Shown piece by piece: positions 55,354 through 64,000 of a stretch of DNA of 64,000 nucleotides; position 1 is the first letter of the stretch, and the number at the start of each line of letters is the position of its first letter. The notes beneath the pieces are model-generated. The model saw nothing but the letters and a program-made list of their open reading frames with translations, ran no database searches and was not told the origin of the DNA. The translations under genes were made by a program, and so were the position numbers. Source of the DNA: Allolobophora icterica. Taxonomy: Eukaryota; Annelida; Clitellata; Crassiclitellata; Lumbricidae. The DNA lies in assembly GCA_963556255.1 (NCBI GenBank), contig OY744613.1:46034685-46098684 (forward strand). Direction: 5' to 3'.

Positions 55354-56480
55354 CAGTGATGAGCAAAAAGTTGATAAATTTTAGTTAAACTTTTTTTTAG
55401 TTAAGGATGAAGCTTAACTGCAGAAAAATAGTTCAGTTAAAACCAAAGTTTAACTTATATTGTTTAATTATTAACTGGAAATTTTAACTTCCGAAATCAG
55501 CAACTACACGACTATCTTCTGCAATGAACACTGCCAATAACTCAACGCGACGTTTACTAATTTATTAACACTGGTGTTGCCTCTGCATAAAATATGTAGT
55601 AAGGCGCAGTGTAAATAGCAACATCACTTAACCTCTGTTACTCTTATCTTATCTGATCTTATCTGATCTTATCTTATCTTATCTTATATGATTATTTATA
55701 AAGCGCCTCTCACAGTATAGACTATTCAGAGGCGCTCCCAGCGTTTCAGCCCCGAGGGAAAAGAAATGTCTTTAGGCAGCAGAGAGAAGAGGGCGAGATC
55801 CCAAGCAATATCTTGCTACGGAGAGGGTGGCAGGTCATTCCATAAGGAAGGGCAAGGGATGGTAAAAGCACGATGCTGAGCCATGGAAGTCCTTGCGCGA
55901 GGGACAAGTAGATCAAGGCGGTCAGCAGACCGAAGAGGGCGGGAACAGAGAGCAGATAGAGGTTTACGCATTAGGTCACAGAGGTATTTAGGAGCTTTTC
56001 CCAGTTGAGTCCTAGAGATCAGGAGAAGGACCTTATATTGGATGCGGTAAGCAACAGGAAGCCAGTGAAGTACATCAGTCATAAAGGTAGTTATGTGAGA
56101 GAAGCGAGGAAAACGGGTAATGAGCCTGGCAGCCGCGTTCAGAACAGGCTGCAGAGATGAAAGGCGCGCTTTAGGAAGCCCAGCAAAAACAATGAATTGC
56201 AATAGTCAATGCGACAGCAAATGAAGGCATGGACCATGATAGTAGTAAACACTGAAGAAACTGATCTTCTTACAGCTCTCAAACGCCTCAGGTGATAGAA
56301 ACAGATACGTGTTATTGTGAAAAGGTTTGTCATAAATTTGTTCAAATGTTGGAAAAAGTTTAACTATTTTTAGTTTAATTAACTTATTTACAAAATCAGT
56401 TGCAAATTTTAGTAAAACTGTTTTATTTTAGCTGAAAAATAGTTGAAGTTAAACTAAAAATAGTTTAATGCCCATCGCTG
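55354..56480. mobile_element. Older hAT-type element, arm-2 copy, split by a LINE
   Basis: Ends CAGTGATGAGCAAAA and TTTAATGCCCATCGCTG, counterpart of 13583-14050. Flanks CCTATTTA and TATATTTC are decayed duplicates. Confidence 0.78.
55641..56309 (-). mobile_element. Rex1/CR1-like LINE 3' fragment in the hAT element
   Basis: TGTTA duplicated at 55636-55640 and 56310-56314. The minus strand encodes RIDYCNSLFL, then LHWLPVAYRIQYKVLLLI, KAPKYLCDLMRKPLSAL and PSLWNDLPPSP, followed by the GGGAGCGCCTCTGAATAG 3' hairpin and an (AGATA/AGAT)n tail (55641-55690). Arm 1 shows the uninterrupted site (CTCTGTTATTGTG complement near 13749). Confidence 0.85.
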
Positions 56481-56566
56481 TATATTTCATGGTAAGGTAA
56501 GCAGAACCGATGCTTGGTTCATCGCTCTGGATGTTTTCTAATTCGAGGTTTATGGATGATTGGTCG

Positions 56567-56701
56567 CATAGGCGTAGACTTTGGGGGGGGGGCAGCCGGG
56601 ACAAGTGCCCCCAATAATTGAGATGGACTGTACATTTAATGCAACAAGTGTAGAAAAATCACCAAATCCCCTCACATATTTTGGACAAGTCTACACCAGT
56701 G
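56567..56701. mobile_element. hAT-type miniature element in arm 2
   Basis: Starts CATAGGCGTAGACTTTGG, ends GTCTACACCAGTG. Flanked by ATTGGTCG and AATTTGGTCG. Arm 1 (13498-13510, GTCGACCAATC) lacks it, an empty site. Confidence 0.83.
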
Positions 56702-56925
56702 AAATTTGGTCGACATAAACTTCCTGAGTAGGTGTCGGTTCTTTGAATCTGGTCGGCTGCAAAGTGGAATGTCCAACTTCTTCGTATGCAGCTGATGCTG
56801 AGTCTTCATTCATGCTGAGTCTTCATTCATTCTGAGTCTTCATTCATGCTGAGTCTTCATTCATGCTGAGTCTTCATGATCCTGTACTCCAGGCTCTGTT
56901 CTGGGATCTGTGCAGTAAAAAATAA

Positions 56926-57276
56926 GGTACTTGTCGGTTTCACGACCCCCAAACACACCGAAAGAAACACCACAACATGAAGTTAACTTTATATTTCACG
57001 TTATTAAACTAGGAGCGGGATGATCGATTAAAATGTAAATTAAACTAGATACGGGATGATGATCAAAATGTAAATTAAAATGAAAGCGGAACGAACGATT
57101 AAAATGTAAATTAAACTGCAAGCGGGATGAATGATTAAAATGTTAATTAAACTAAAAGCGGGATGAACGATTAAAATGTTAATTAAACTAAAAGCGGGAT
57201 GAATGATTAAAATGTTAATTAAACTAGTAGCGGGATGAACGATTAAAATTTGGGGGTCGTGAAACCGATAAGTACC
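56926..57276. mobile_element. GGTA-family miniature element 1, 351 bp
   Basis: The exact 8-bp duplication AAAAATAA lies at 56918-56925 and 57277-57284. Terminal repeat of about 28 bp starting GGTACTTGTCGGTTTCACG. Interior is a tandem array of about 36 bp: AGCGGGATGAACGATTAAAA plus TGTTAATTAAACTAA. No ORF. Arm 1 lacks it. Confidence 0.93.
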
Positions 57277-57685
57277 AAAAATAATAAAAGTTTGCATACA
57301 TACGAGTGAGAAAGACTGTGGCGTCCACAAATGTTTTGAAAGAGCACAATCGCAAATGAAGACGGGATGAGACCTCAGCCTACGACACTAACAATAACAT
57401 CAATAATAACAATAACATCAATAGCAACAATAACAATAACAACAAAAAGAATACCATCAATTGTACTTCTCTTCGCCGAAAATTTTACTTGCTTTAGTCG
57501 TTAGAATTTTTCTCTTAAATCATCAAATAATGTTGGGACTACATATTTGTCGTGCAAACTTTTGGTTATGTTTTACCTTCCAAGAAAATTTTAAAGTAAT
57601 TATTACAGTGGTCTTCAAGTTTATTTACTCAGGTGCGAATTACTACGGCAGGGATATTCCCATCATGTGAGAGCATCAATCTGTG

Positions 57686-58096
57686 GGTAATCCTGGGTTT
57701 TAGCGTCCGAAATTTATTTACATTGCATGAGCGATGAAAACATTTCTTAGTAGGCCCAAAACTCAAACTAAAAGTTGGAAGATTTATTAAAATATTACTG
57801 AAACAAGAAGCTGGAGATCGATGAAAATATTACATAATAAAACTCAAACCAGAAGTAGGAATTACAATGAAATTATATCGTTTTAGCGCCGATTTTCATT
57901 GTCGTGGATGAGCGATGAAAACATTTCATAGTAAAACTTAAACAAGAAGTTGGAATATTAATGAAAATATAGCTCAAACTATGAGCTGGATGATCGATGA
58001 AAATACAACTGAAACTAGGAGTTGGATAAATGATGATTATTTATTGTGTTAATATTTATTGTATTATAATTTCGGACGCTAAAACCCAGGTTTACC
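57686..58096. mobile_element. GGTA-family miniature element 2, 411 bp
   Basis: The exact duplication AATCTGTG lies at 57678-57685 and 58097-58104. Terminal repeat of about 29 bp, GGTAATCCTGGGTTTTAGCG and GGTAAACCTGGGTTTTAGCG. Interior repeats of AACTATGAGCTGGATGATCG-type words. Arm 1 (12260-12272) has a single AATCTGTG complement, an empty site. Confidence 0.94.
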
Positions 58097-58277
58097 AATC
58101 TGTGATCGCTACAAGTGAAGTCATAGTCCAATCGTCGTATTTCGTTGGAACACCCCATTCGAAATCCGATTATTCACAAAAAGCTAAGAGAAAAACGTGT
58201 TACTCTGCGAACGAAATATTTTACTGTCATGGACTACTTTCTCGGTAACAACCTGCAAATATCCACACTTTTCTATC

Positions 58278-58894
58278 GCCCCGTTGTCCTAAAATGCTTT
58301 TATCCTTTGTCTAAAAGTTGAGCAACAACACGTTTCTTACCTTTAGGGCAAAATTTGGGCAATGACTACATGTCCCTTCCGTTGGGTATGCTCTTTGCGT
58401 ATACAATAGCCTACTAGTTAAAAAATGGTCTTTTCATGTATTGATTTGATAAGCAGTCATTTGATCTAGATTAGCATACATTTACATTTGTATAATTAAA
58501 AAATAACTGTGACACACGCTCGAAAGCACATTTAGTGTCTACAATTATTTTGTATCGTATAGAAATAGTTTATTTCATCTTTAAACTCTTAGCACTACAT
58601 CATATAATCTAACGACTTCCATAACGTCGTTAGCATAGTGTCTTAGGCATTGGTCGGTGATCGAATAGAGTTAAATCACGATCAATACATCATGATACTT
58701 CGAAAAAGCTAATCGAAATACTAAAAGGCTGTGGTGGGTGTGCAAGATGAGAGATATTAGTTTTCAGTTTAAACCTGACACAGGCCCCTAAAACTATTCA
58801 CAAATTATCCATCCATCAATAAATTGACAAGAATTGATCTTGCCTTGACTATGGATCGGAAGTGGAAGCATACTGTGTTTAGTTCTTAGAATCC
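58278..58894. other. No gene recognised
   Basis: AT-rich sequence without ORF, repeats or element ends that I could identify. Confidence 0.4.
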
Positions 58895-59365
58895 GATTGA
58901 AGATAATAACGGGTAACTTTAGAATGACAACGAAATTGTAAAAATGCCTCCAGACATCCTGAAGCCACCAATTTGGCTTTGTATGTTAAAATTATATTTG
59001 TTTGAGACATTCTCCATAGCATGTAGGCCATCTAAGGACACCGCAAGATATGCGACTGATCTACCGTAGTGTCTGCTGCCTACTCGAGGATATACGGGCC
59101 GAAGCTACATCTGTACAACTGAATACCTGTGAAAAGTTCTGAAATTGCAAAACACTAGAAAAGAGCACTGAAGTCCAAATAAAGGCGCTATTGTGAAATA
59201 CCATACATCAGTCGATTGCAAATTTAGTTGGATGAAAACAAGCCAAATCCATTGCACTATTCCAATCCCTTCTCCAGATATTACAATGAAAACACTGGGG
59301 TCCGGTCGAACCCCATTCGTGTACCAAAAGCTGAAAACTACCTTGGCCACTCGAGGGCCAGGGTG
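58895..59365. mobile_element. Second copy of the ACCCTCGA miniature element, truncated
   Basis: Parallels 52365-52935: GACATCCTGAAGCCACCAAT, ATACCATACATCAGTCGATT and TCCAGATATTACAATGAAAA occur in the same order. The right end CCTTGGCCACTCGAGGGCC is mutated, and the left end is missing. Confidence 0.65.
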
Positions 59366-59509
59366 AGAATTGTCGGGGGGTTGGGGGGTTTAACCCTCAG
59401 TCTTTCTTAGGACCCCATAGTAAAGTCTTCATTGCATACCCCCAACTCCACGTAAATCAAAGGCTAACCCCCAGTCTTTTTCCTACAATTCTCATACTGT
59501 CGAGGGCTA

Positions 59510-59511
<2 letters not shown>

Positions 59512-59560
<49 letters not shown>

Positions 59561-59775
59561 CATTCATTTATATAGCGCCCCTTCAAGGAAGCTATTCAGA
59601 GGCGCTCCCAGCCCAACCTCAGCGAAAGAGAACAGTCCTTAGAGCAGAGAAGAAAGCGATGAATGAGTTACGAGGAAGAGACCGTAGCTCAGGAGGAAGC
59701 CCATTCCAAAGTGTGGGTACAACCACGGAGAAAGCGCGCTGCTGCATAGTATAGGGGTGCGTGCAAAAGGAAAAT
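59512..59775 (-). pseudogene. Rex1/CR1-like LINE 3' end with (GATT)n tail
   Basis: Minus strand: a WNGLP-type block near 59700 (VVVPTLWNGLPPELRSLP in mixed frames), stop, GGGAGCGCCTCTGAATAG and CTTGAAGGGGCGCTATATAA, then a 12-unit (GATT)n tail at 59512-59560. Confidence 0.78.
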
Positions 59776-61172
59776 TCATCCTTTTTGCGGACGACACGAA
59801 TATGTTTCTAACTGATAAGTCCATCACCAATCTTTTTACCGAGTAAATTATGAGTTAAAAATAATTGCTAATTGCTTTTGGGCTAACAAATTAACCTTGA
59901 ATCTCGGCAAAACTAATTACATATTATTCCATGCTAAACGGAAAACACCCCCTCCACCTAACTTAACGATTTCTATTAATGATAATTATACCCATGCATC
60001 GAGCAGGTCATTTCCACTAAGTTCCTCGGGGTTCAAATTGACTCCCACCTTACTTGGATCCCACATATTAGGTTAATTTCAAACAAAATAGCTAAAAATA
60101 TAGGCATACTGAAAAGGGTTAGACACTGCCTGCCACCCAAAATATTATTAAAATTATACTACATGTACACGTTGATATTCCCATACATGTCATATTGCAA
60201 TATTTCCTAGGGCTCAAAGTATAAGACTATTCTAAAACCCCTTCTAAAACTCCAGAAATAGCCGTTCGTGTGATCTTTGGTATTCAATGGAAATGTAGTA
60301 CAAAAAATATATTTCTTCAGCATAATATTCTAACCCCATCTCAATTAAACCACTACCAATGCCTCATATTCATGCATAGATTTCATAATAACAAATTACC
60401 ACTCTCAATGATTTCGTATTTCAGTACTGGCTCCTCCGTTCGCTCCCACTATACTCGCAAGGCTAATGAATATCGTGCAGAGCCTGCTCGCATAAATCCA
60501 AACGCTTCTCTATCAAATGTATGGGCCCTGCCCTCTGGAACGCAACCTTTTTAGAATTGGCCCAGATACGCCAATTTCATACATTTAAAAGAAAAATCAA
60601 GACACACCTTATAGGAAATTGCTTGATCTATCATTATTCTTGTTTCCATGTATCATTATTCTTGTTTCCATGTATCTCATCTACTTCGCCTAGGTAAAAA
60701 CAAACCTAAAGAAACAAGCCCCTATAGGCCCTACTAGGCACTATGATTTCTACAGGTTATGCTAGGGCACAAAATCATACTGATAACAGTGAGAACTGGT
60801 AACTTCAATAACCTTTCTCACAAAACAAATTCTGATCTTGTGTTAAATTTTACTTAGTTAAGTCTTAGTTAAGAATAGGATAGGATATGCGTTTCAAGTC
60901 TCTTTGTAGTCCTATTAACTCGTTATATAGCTAGCGATCCATGGGGTGCCATAGTTTAGCGGGCTTTTCCCTTAGTGGCATCCTATTAGAATTGCACATG
61001 TATACAGATTATATTCCTTCCTGCCTACCGTTACTCAATGTAGGCCCTATTGTTTAAAACTTTAAATTATGTTTTGTTCACAGGACGGTCTTTTCTTTTG
61101 TCGATGCAGCATTGATTGAATAAAGTGTATGTTTCTTCTAATAAACTACTTTGACTTGACTTGACTTGACAC
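59776..61172 (+). mobile_element. Jockey/CR1-type LINE fragment with (TTGAC)n tail
   Basis: Across shifting frames: FILFADDTNMFLTDKSI (RT motif C with the Asp pair), a NKLTLNLxKTNY-like thumb start, then an IGILKRVRHCLPPKILLKL-like segment, FPYMSYCNIS, and LPLSMISYFSTGSSVRSHYT. Many stops. The 3' UTR ends in TTGACTTGACTTGAC near 61152-61170. This family differs from the Rex1-like elements, having no GGGGCGC end. Confidence 0.75.
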
Positions 61173-61175
61173 AGA

Positions 61176-61406
61176 ACTGTAACTTGATGGTGTCTGGAAA
61201 TTAAAAAAGTGGTAAAATGTTTGCATGCAAATCAGATTTTTTAAAATAAATATATACAATACTTGCAATCAACATTTCTGGTAACTTTAACGTTAGTAAT
61301 AAAGAATTTTAATTTTCTCAAACCTTATAGACTAAACACAAGTTTTCAACAGGGTTCAGCTGGAACCGCTAGACGCTTGTCAGCTTTTTTCGCTGCTGTC
61401 GAAATC
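61176..61406. other. Spacer, nothing recognised
   Basis: AT-rich, no ORF or repeats. Confidence 0.4.
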
Positions 61407-61651
61407 TTAACCCTTTGAACCCTAATGGCTTCTATAGCGGCCAGACGATATCCGATAATGACCCTAATGGCCTCTATAGCGGTCTCACGCTACTTTAATG
61501 TATGTATGTATGTATGTATGTATGTATGTATGTATGTATGTATGTATGTATGTATGTATGTATGTATGAATGTATGTATGTATGTATGTATGTATGTATG
61601 TATGTATATATGTATCCATGTATGTACGTAAGTACGTATGTATGTACGTAC

Positions 61652-61682
<31 letters not shown>

Positions 61683-62107
61683 TGTATGTATGGACGTATG
61701 TATGTATGTATTGCATGTATGTATGTATGTATTGCATGTATGTACGTATGTATGTATGTATGTATGTATGTATGTATATGTATGTATGTATGTATGGACG
61801 TATGCATGTATTCATGTATGTATGTATGTATGCATGTATGTATGCATGGATGGATGGATGGATGGATGGATGGATGTATGTATGTATGTATATAGGTATG
61901 TATGCATATGTATTCATTGTATTGTATATATGTATGTATGTATGCACATAAGTATGTATGTATGGATGTATGTATGTATGGATGTATGTATGTATGTATG
62001 TATGTATGTATGTATGTATGTATGTATGTATGTTTTCTGAAAGTACTTACTCAGGAACCCAGGGTCAGGTTTCTTTTACATAAGGAACGCAGGGTTCAAA
62101 GGGTTAA
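61407..62107. mobile_element. piggyBac-type miniature element with (ATGT)n core
   Basis: TTAACCCTTTGAACCCT at the left and AGGGTTCAAAGGGTTAA at the right are inverted, with TTAA at 61407-61410 and 62104-62107. GACCCTAATGGCYTCTATAG is duplicated near 61420-61485. The interior is mostly a microsatellite. Confidence 0.75.
61498..62034. repeat. (ATGT)n microsatellite, about 535 bp
   Basis: Mostly ATGT units with embedded GGAT and ACGT variants. Overlapping long frames on both strands are translations of the tetranucleotide. Confidence 0.97.
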
Positions 62108-62627
62108 GTCTAGGTTCCAACTTTCAACAACGTATAGAGCCATTGTTTGAACTCTCGTAATCCTTTCACACGAATTTATTCGACGTTAAAGTCGTTAGGC
62201 GTCACAGCTTTTAGCCATTAGAATTATGGTTGACATAAAACAAGGTTCGGATCAAACCAATCGAAAGAGGGCAGAATGGTGCGCGTGTTTATAATCCAAC
62301 TTCTATTCTCAGTATTTTGATTTCCATTTGACGCCATTTTGAAGAGCATCATGGGCGAAAATCGGATATCACAATAATATTTCCTTATTGTAACGGTATG
62401 ACTTAACATTGCATTAAGTCTTCACATATTTATCATGTAATTGTGAATTACCTGTTTAACATTATCTTAAGTCGTGTGCAAATTCTCTTTATTTACCACT
62501 TTTACCATGTCAAAGCGTTCCATATTTGTGTAATAGTTCCAGCACAGAACAGGAACGACATATACCGCCTGAACATACTCCCCGAACATATTCCTCCACA
62601 CTAGGACACATTCTTTCTTTGCAATTA
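62108..62627. other. No gene recognised
   Basis: Mixed sequence with no ORF beyond about 60 codons and no element ends. Confidence 0.4.
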
Positions 62628-62635
62628 GATATGCC

Positions 62636-62975
62636 GGTAAAACCGTAGTTTACGTTGCTAAATTGATAGTGGTTGAAAATCTGAAGTTTACGTTGCTAAA
62701 TCCCTTGACGTTAGGTCTATTACCAAGTATGAAAATTGTTTCATAGTTAAACTAAAAGTTGGATTATTGATGAAAATGTTACTGAAACTAGAGGCGGGAT
62801 GTTTGATGAACATATAACTGCAACTATAGGTCGGATGAACGATGAAAATATTTCATATTAAGAGTTAAACTAGAAGTTGGATGATCAGCTACGTGAAGAC
62901 ATGACATTAATTTAGCAACGTTAAGTACGGGCCTGAAAAGATGTTGAATTTAGCAACGTAAACTACGGTTTTACC
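62636..62975. mobile_element. GGTA-family miniature element 3, 340 bp
   Basis: The exact duplication GATATGCC lies at 62628-62635 and 62976-62983. Terminal repeat of about 29 bp starting GGTAAAACCGTAGTTTACG. Interior carries ACTAGAGGCGGGATGTTTGA, ACTATAGGTCGGATGAACGA and ACTAGAAGTTGGATGATCAG. No ORF. Confidence 0.94.
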
Positions 62976-63019
62976 GATATGCCTACGTTTAGTGCTCAGT
63001 AAAGTTGATCACTATGGGG

Positions 63020-63480
63020 GAATAACTGGCGAACATGTACAATCGGGGTACCTCTGTACTGTCTGGGTGGGTGATTTGCATCGTGAGGGTCGGTTAGGTC
63101 AGAGTGTGCGTCGTGAGGGTCGGTTAGGGCTTAGGGTCAGTGTAGCCTATGTATTTGTGCGACTAAAAGAGCCATACCTGCGAACGGAAGCTGGATTTTA
63201 AAAGGGAGTCAATAGATCGAATAAGAAGTTGGTCAGCTGGGGGACCATGGACATAAGTTTGCACATCATCAGCATAGAGATGGCCAGATGCAAGATACTT
63301 ACAGAAGAGAGAGTGAATACCAAGAGCAAAAATAATGTAAAGAATAGGACCAAGAACAGAACCCTGGGACACCAAAGTTAATCCCAACCTTGGGCGTTCT
63401 TCAGGTAAGCCTACTCATAATCACTTGGATTTTAAAATTCAGGGCTAGAGTTAGACCCCGATTGTACATGTTCGCCAATT
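63020..63480. repeat. Inverted-repeat unit enclosing a LINE fragment
   Basis: CTGGCGAACATGTACAATCG at 63029 and CGATTGTACATGTTCGCCAA at 63456-63475 are inverted. GTGAGGGTCGGTTAGG is duplicated near 63083 and 63114. No clear target duplication. Confidence 0.6.
63165..63390 (-). pseudogene. Rex1/CR1-like RT fragment
   Basis: Minus strand: SQGSVLGPILYIIFALGIHS (motif B), then ASGHLYADDVQTYVHGPPAD (motif C, YADD) and SIDSLL. About 75 codons survive with no flanking LINE sequence. Confidence 0.82.
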
Positions 63481-64000
63481 TATAGGTTGAATAAGCCTCT
63501 TCATCCTAAGTTTATCTAAAACCGAATGCTGTGGCCAACTCCTTGAAACCTGTCCTCGTATAGGCCTACCCCGTGATCGATCGAGTCGAACTGCTACGAT
63601 CGACTTGGCTCGGCCGACGATCGACTCGCTCGATTTTGTCGACTAATTGACCTCTCGTCGACTTGATCTGTTTGTTCCCCGGGTGAGGTCTGCCAAAATG
63701 TTGCCACACATCAGAGTGAGAAGTCGAAGCATTCAGTCCTGTCCTAACCTACATACATTCGAACGTTTTGAGAACGTCGTTACTGACTACAGAGCTGAAA
63801 TTTCCTGAAACTAGGGATGATTCTTCTGAATTATCTTAAATCCTTGTTGTGCTATGCTATGCTATTCTAGCACATTCCAACTTAGCCATCAGCCTGTTAG
63901 CTTTATATTAGAATTAACATATTTGAATTATTTTATATGGAATCTGGAAAATTAGTATAGGTATTACTGTAGTAAATTTCTACTTTTAGATAAATAAAAT
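63481..64000. other. Right edge, no gene recognised
   Basis: Contains a cluster of GATCGA/TCGAC words at 63575-63668 (CGATCGATCGAGTCG, GACGATCGACTCGCTCGA). No coding signal. Confidence 0.4.

Larger units (their letters stand above)
54940..58277 (-). repeat. Arm 2 of the large inverted repeat (partner 12097-14458)
   Basis: Reverse-complement match of arm 1, including the older hAT element. It carries five insertions that arm 1 lacks: 55641-56309, 56567-56701, 56926-57276, 57686-58096, and a short GCTGAGTCTTCATTCAT array at 56793-56878. It lacks the arm-1 insertion 12276-12821. Confidence 0.8.

Noticed and set aside
61490..62040. Several overlapping reading frames of 85-156 codons on both strands
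   Set aside because: They are Met-Tyr-Val-Cys and Tyr-Ile-His-Thr readings of the (ATGT)n tract.
63110..63130. GGTCGGTTAGGG words as telomere-like repeats
   Set aside because: Only two copies of a longer unit and no TTAGGG tandem run.

Overview
The window reads as nuclear DNA of a metazoan: GT-AG introns, AT-rich, packed with animal-type transposable elements and microsatellites, and no operons or prokaryotic signals. Dispersed AGGCCTA-type words and non-LTR retrotransposon 3' ends of the form GGGGCGCTATATAAA would fit a marine invertebrate deuterostome (echinoderm, hemichordate or cephalochordate). That placement is an inference; no diagnostic gene fixes it.

Only two loci look like conventional protein genes. 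At 1564-6382 (+) lies a four-exon gene (5' exons not seen) encoding a Ser-rich repeat region, two C2H2-like fingers, a C-terminal tyrosine-recombinase-like core with its R..R..H..Y residues, and a Myb/SANT-like tail. At 50962-51969 (-) lies an intact 335-codon Kelch beta-propeller ORF. Most of the rest is layered mobile DNA.

Layout. 0-1.5 kb: microsatellite and a non-LTR fragment. 1.5-6.4 kb: the recombinase-like gene. 6.4-12.1 kb: three tandem arrays (99, 79 and 33 bp units). 12.1-14.5 kb: arm 1 of a large inverted repeat whose arm 2 is at 54.9-58.3 kb; each arm carries transposons absent from the other, so each supplies empty sites for the other. 15.4-18.0 kb: a MULE with exact 9-bp target duplication, broken transposase and a nested LINE. 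18.5-20.7 kb: a Rex1/CR1-like LINE. 23.6-24.8 kb: a hAT-type element with an internal array. 25.9-28.1 and 33.6-35.8 kb: two oppositely oriented piggyBac copies. 30.4-36.8 kb: relic of a Polinton/Maverick (adintovirus-like) element with double-jelly-roll capsid, protein-primed DNA polymerase B and adenovirus-type cysteine protease, broken by stops, a frameshift and nested insertions. 36.8-47.0 kb: Helitrons, a Gypsy element, a solo LTR and fibre-like gene fragments, many abutting (TA)n tracts. 47.6-49.7 kb: an RTE-like LINE. 52-64 kb: many small inverted-repeat elements, piggyBac debris, LINE fragments and a long (ATGT)n tract.

Little here works together as a pathway. What the window records is an insertion history: target-site duplications and paired empty sites order many events, and several small elements with 8-bp duplications share an internal repeated motif.
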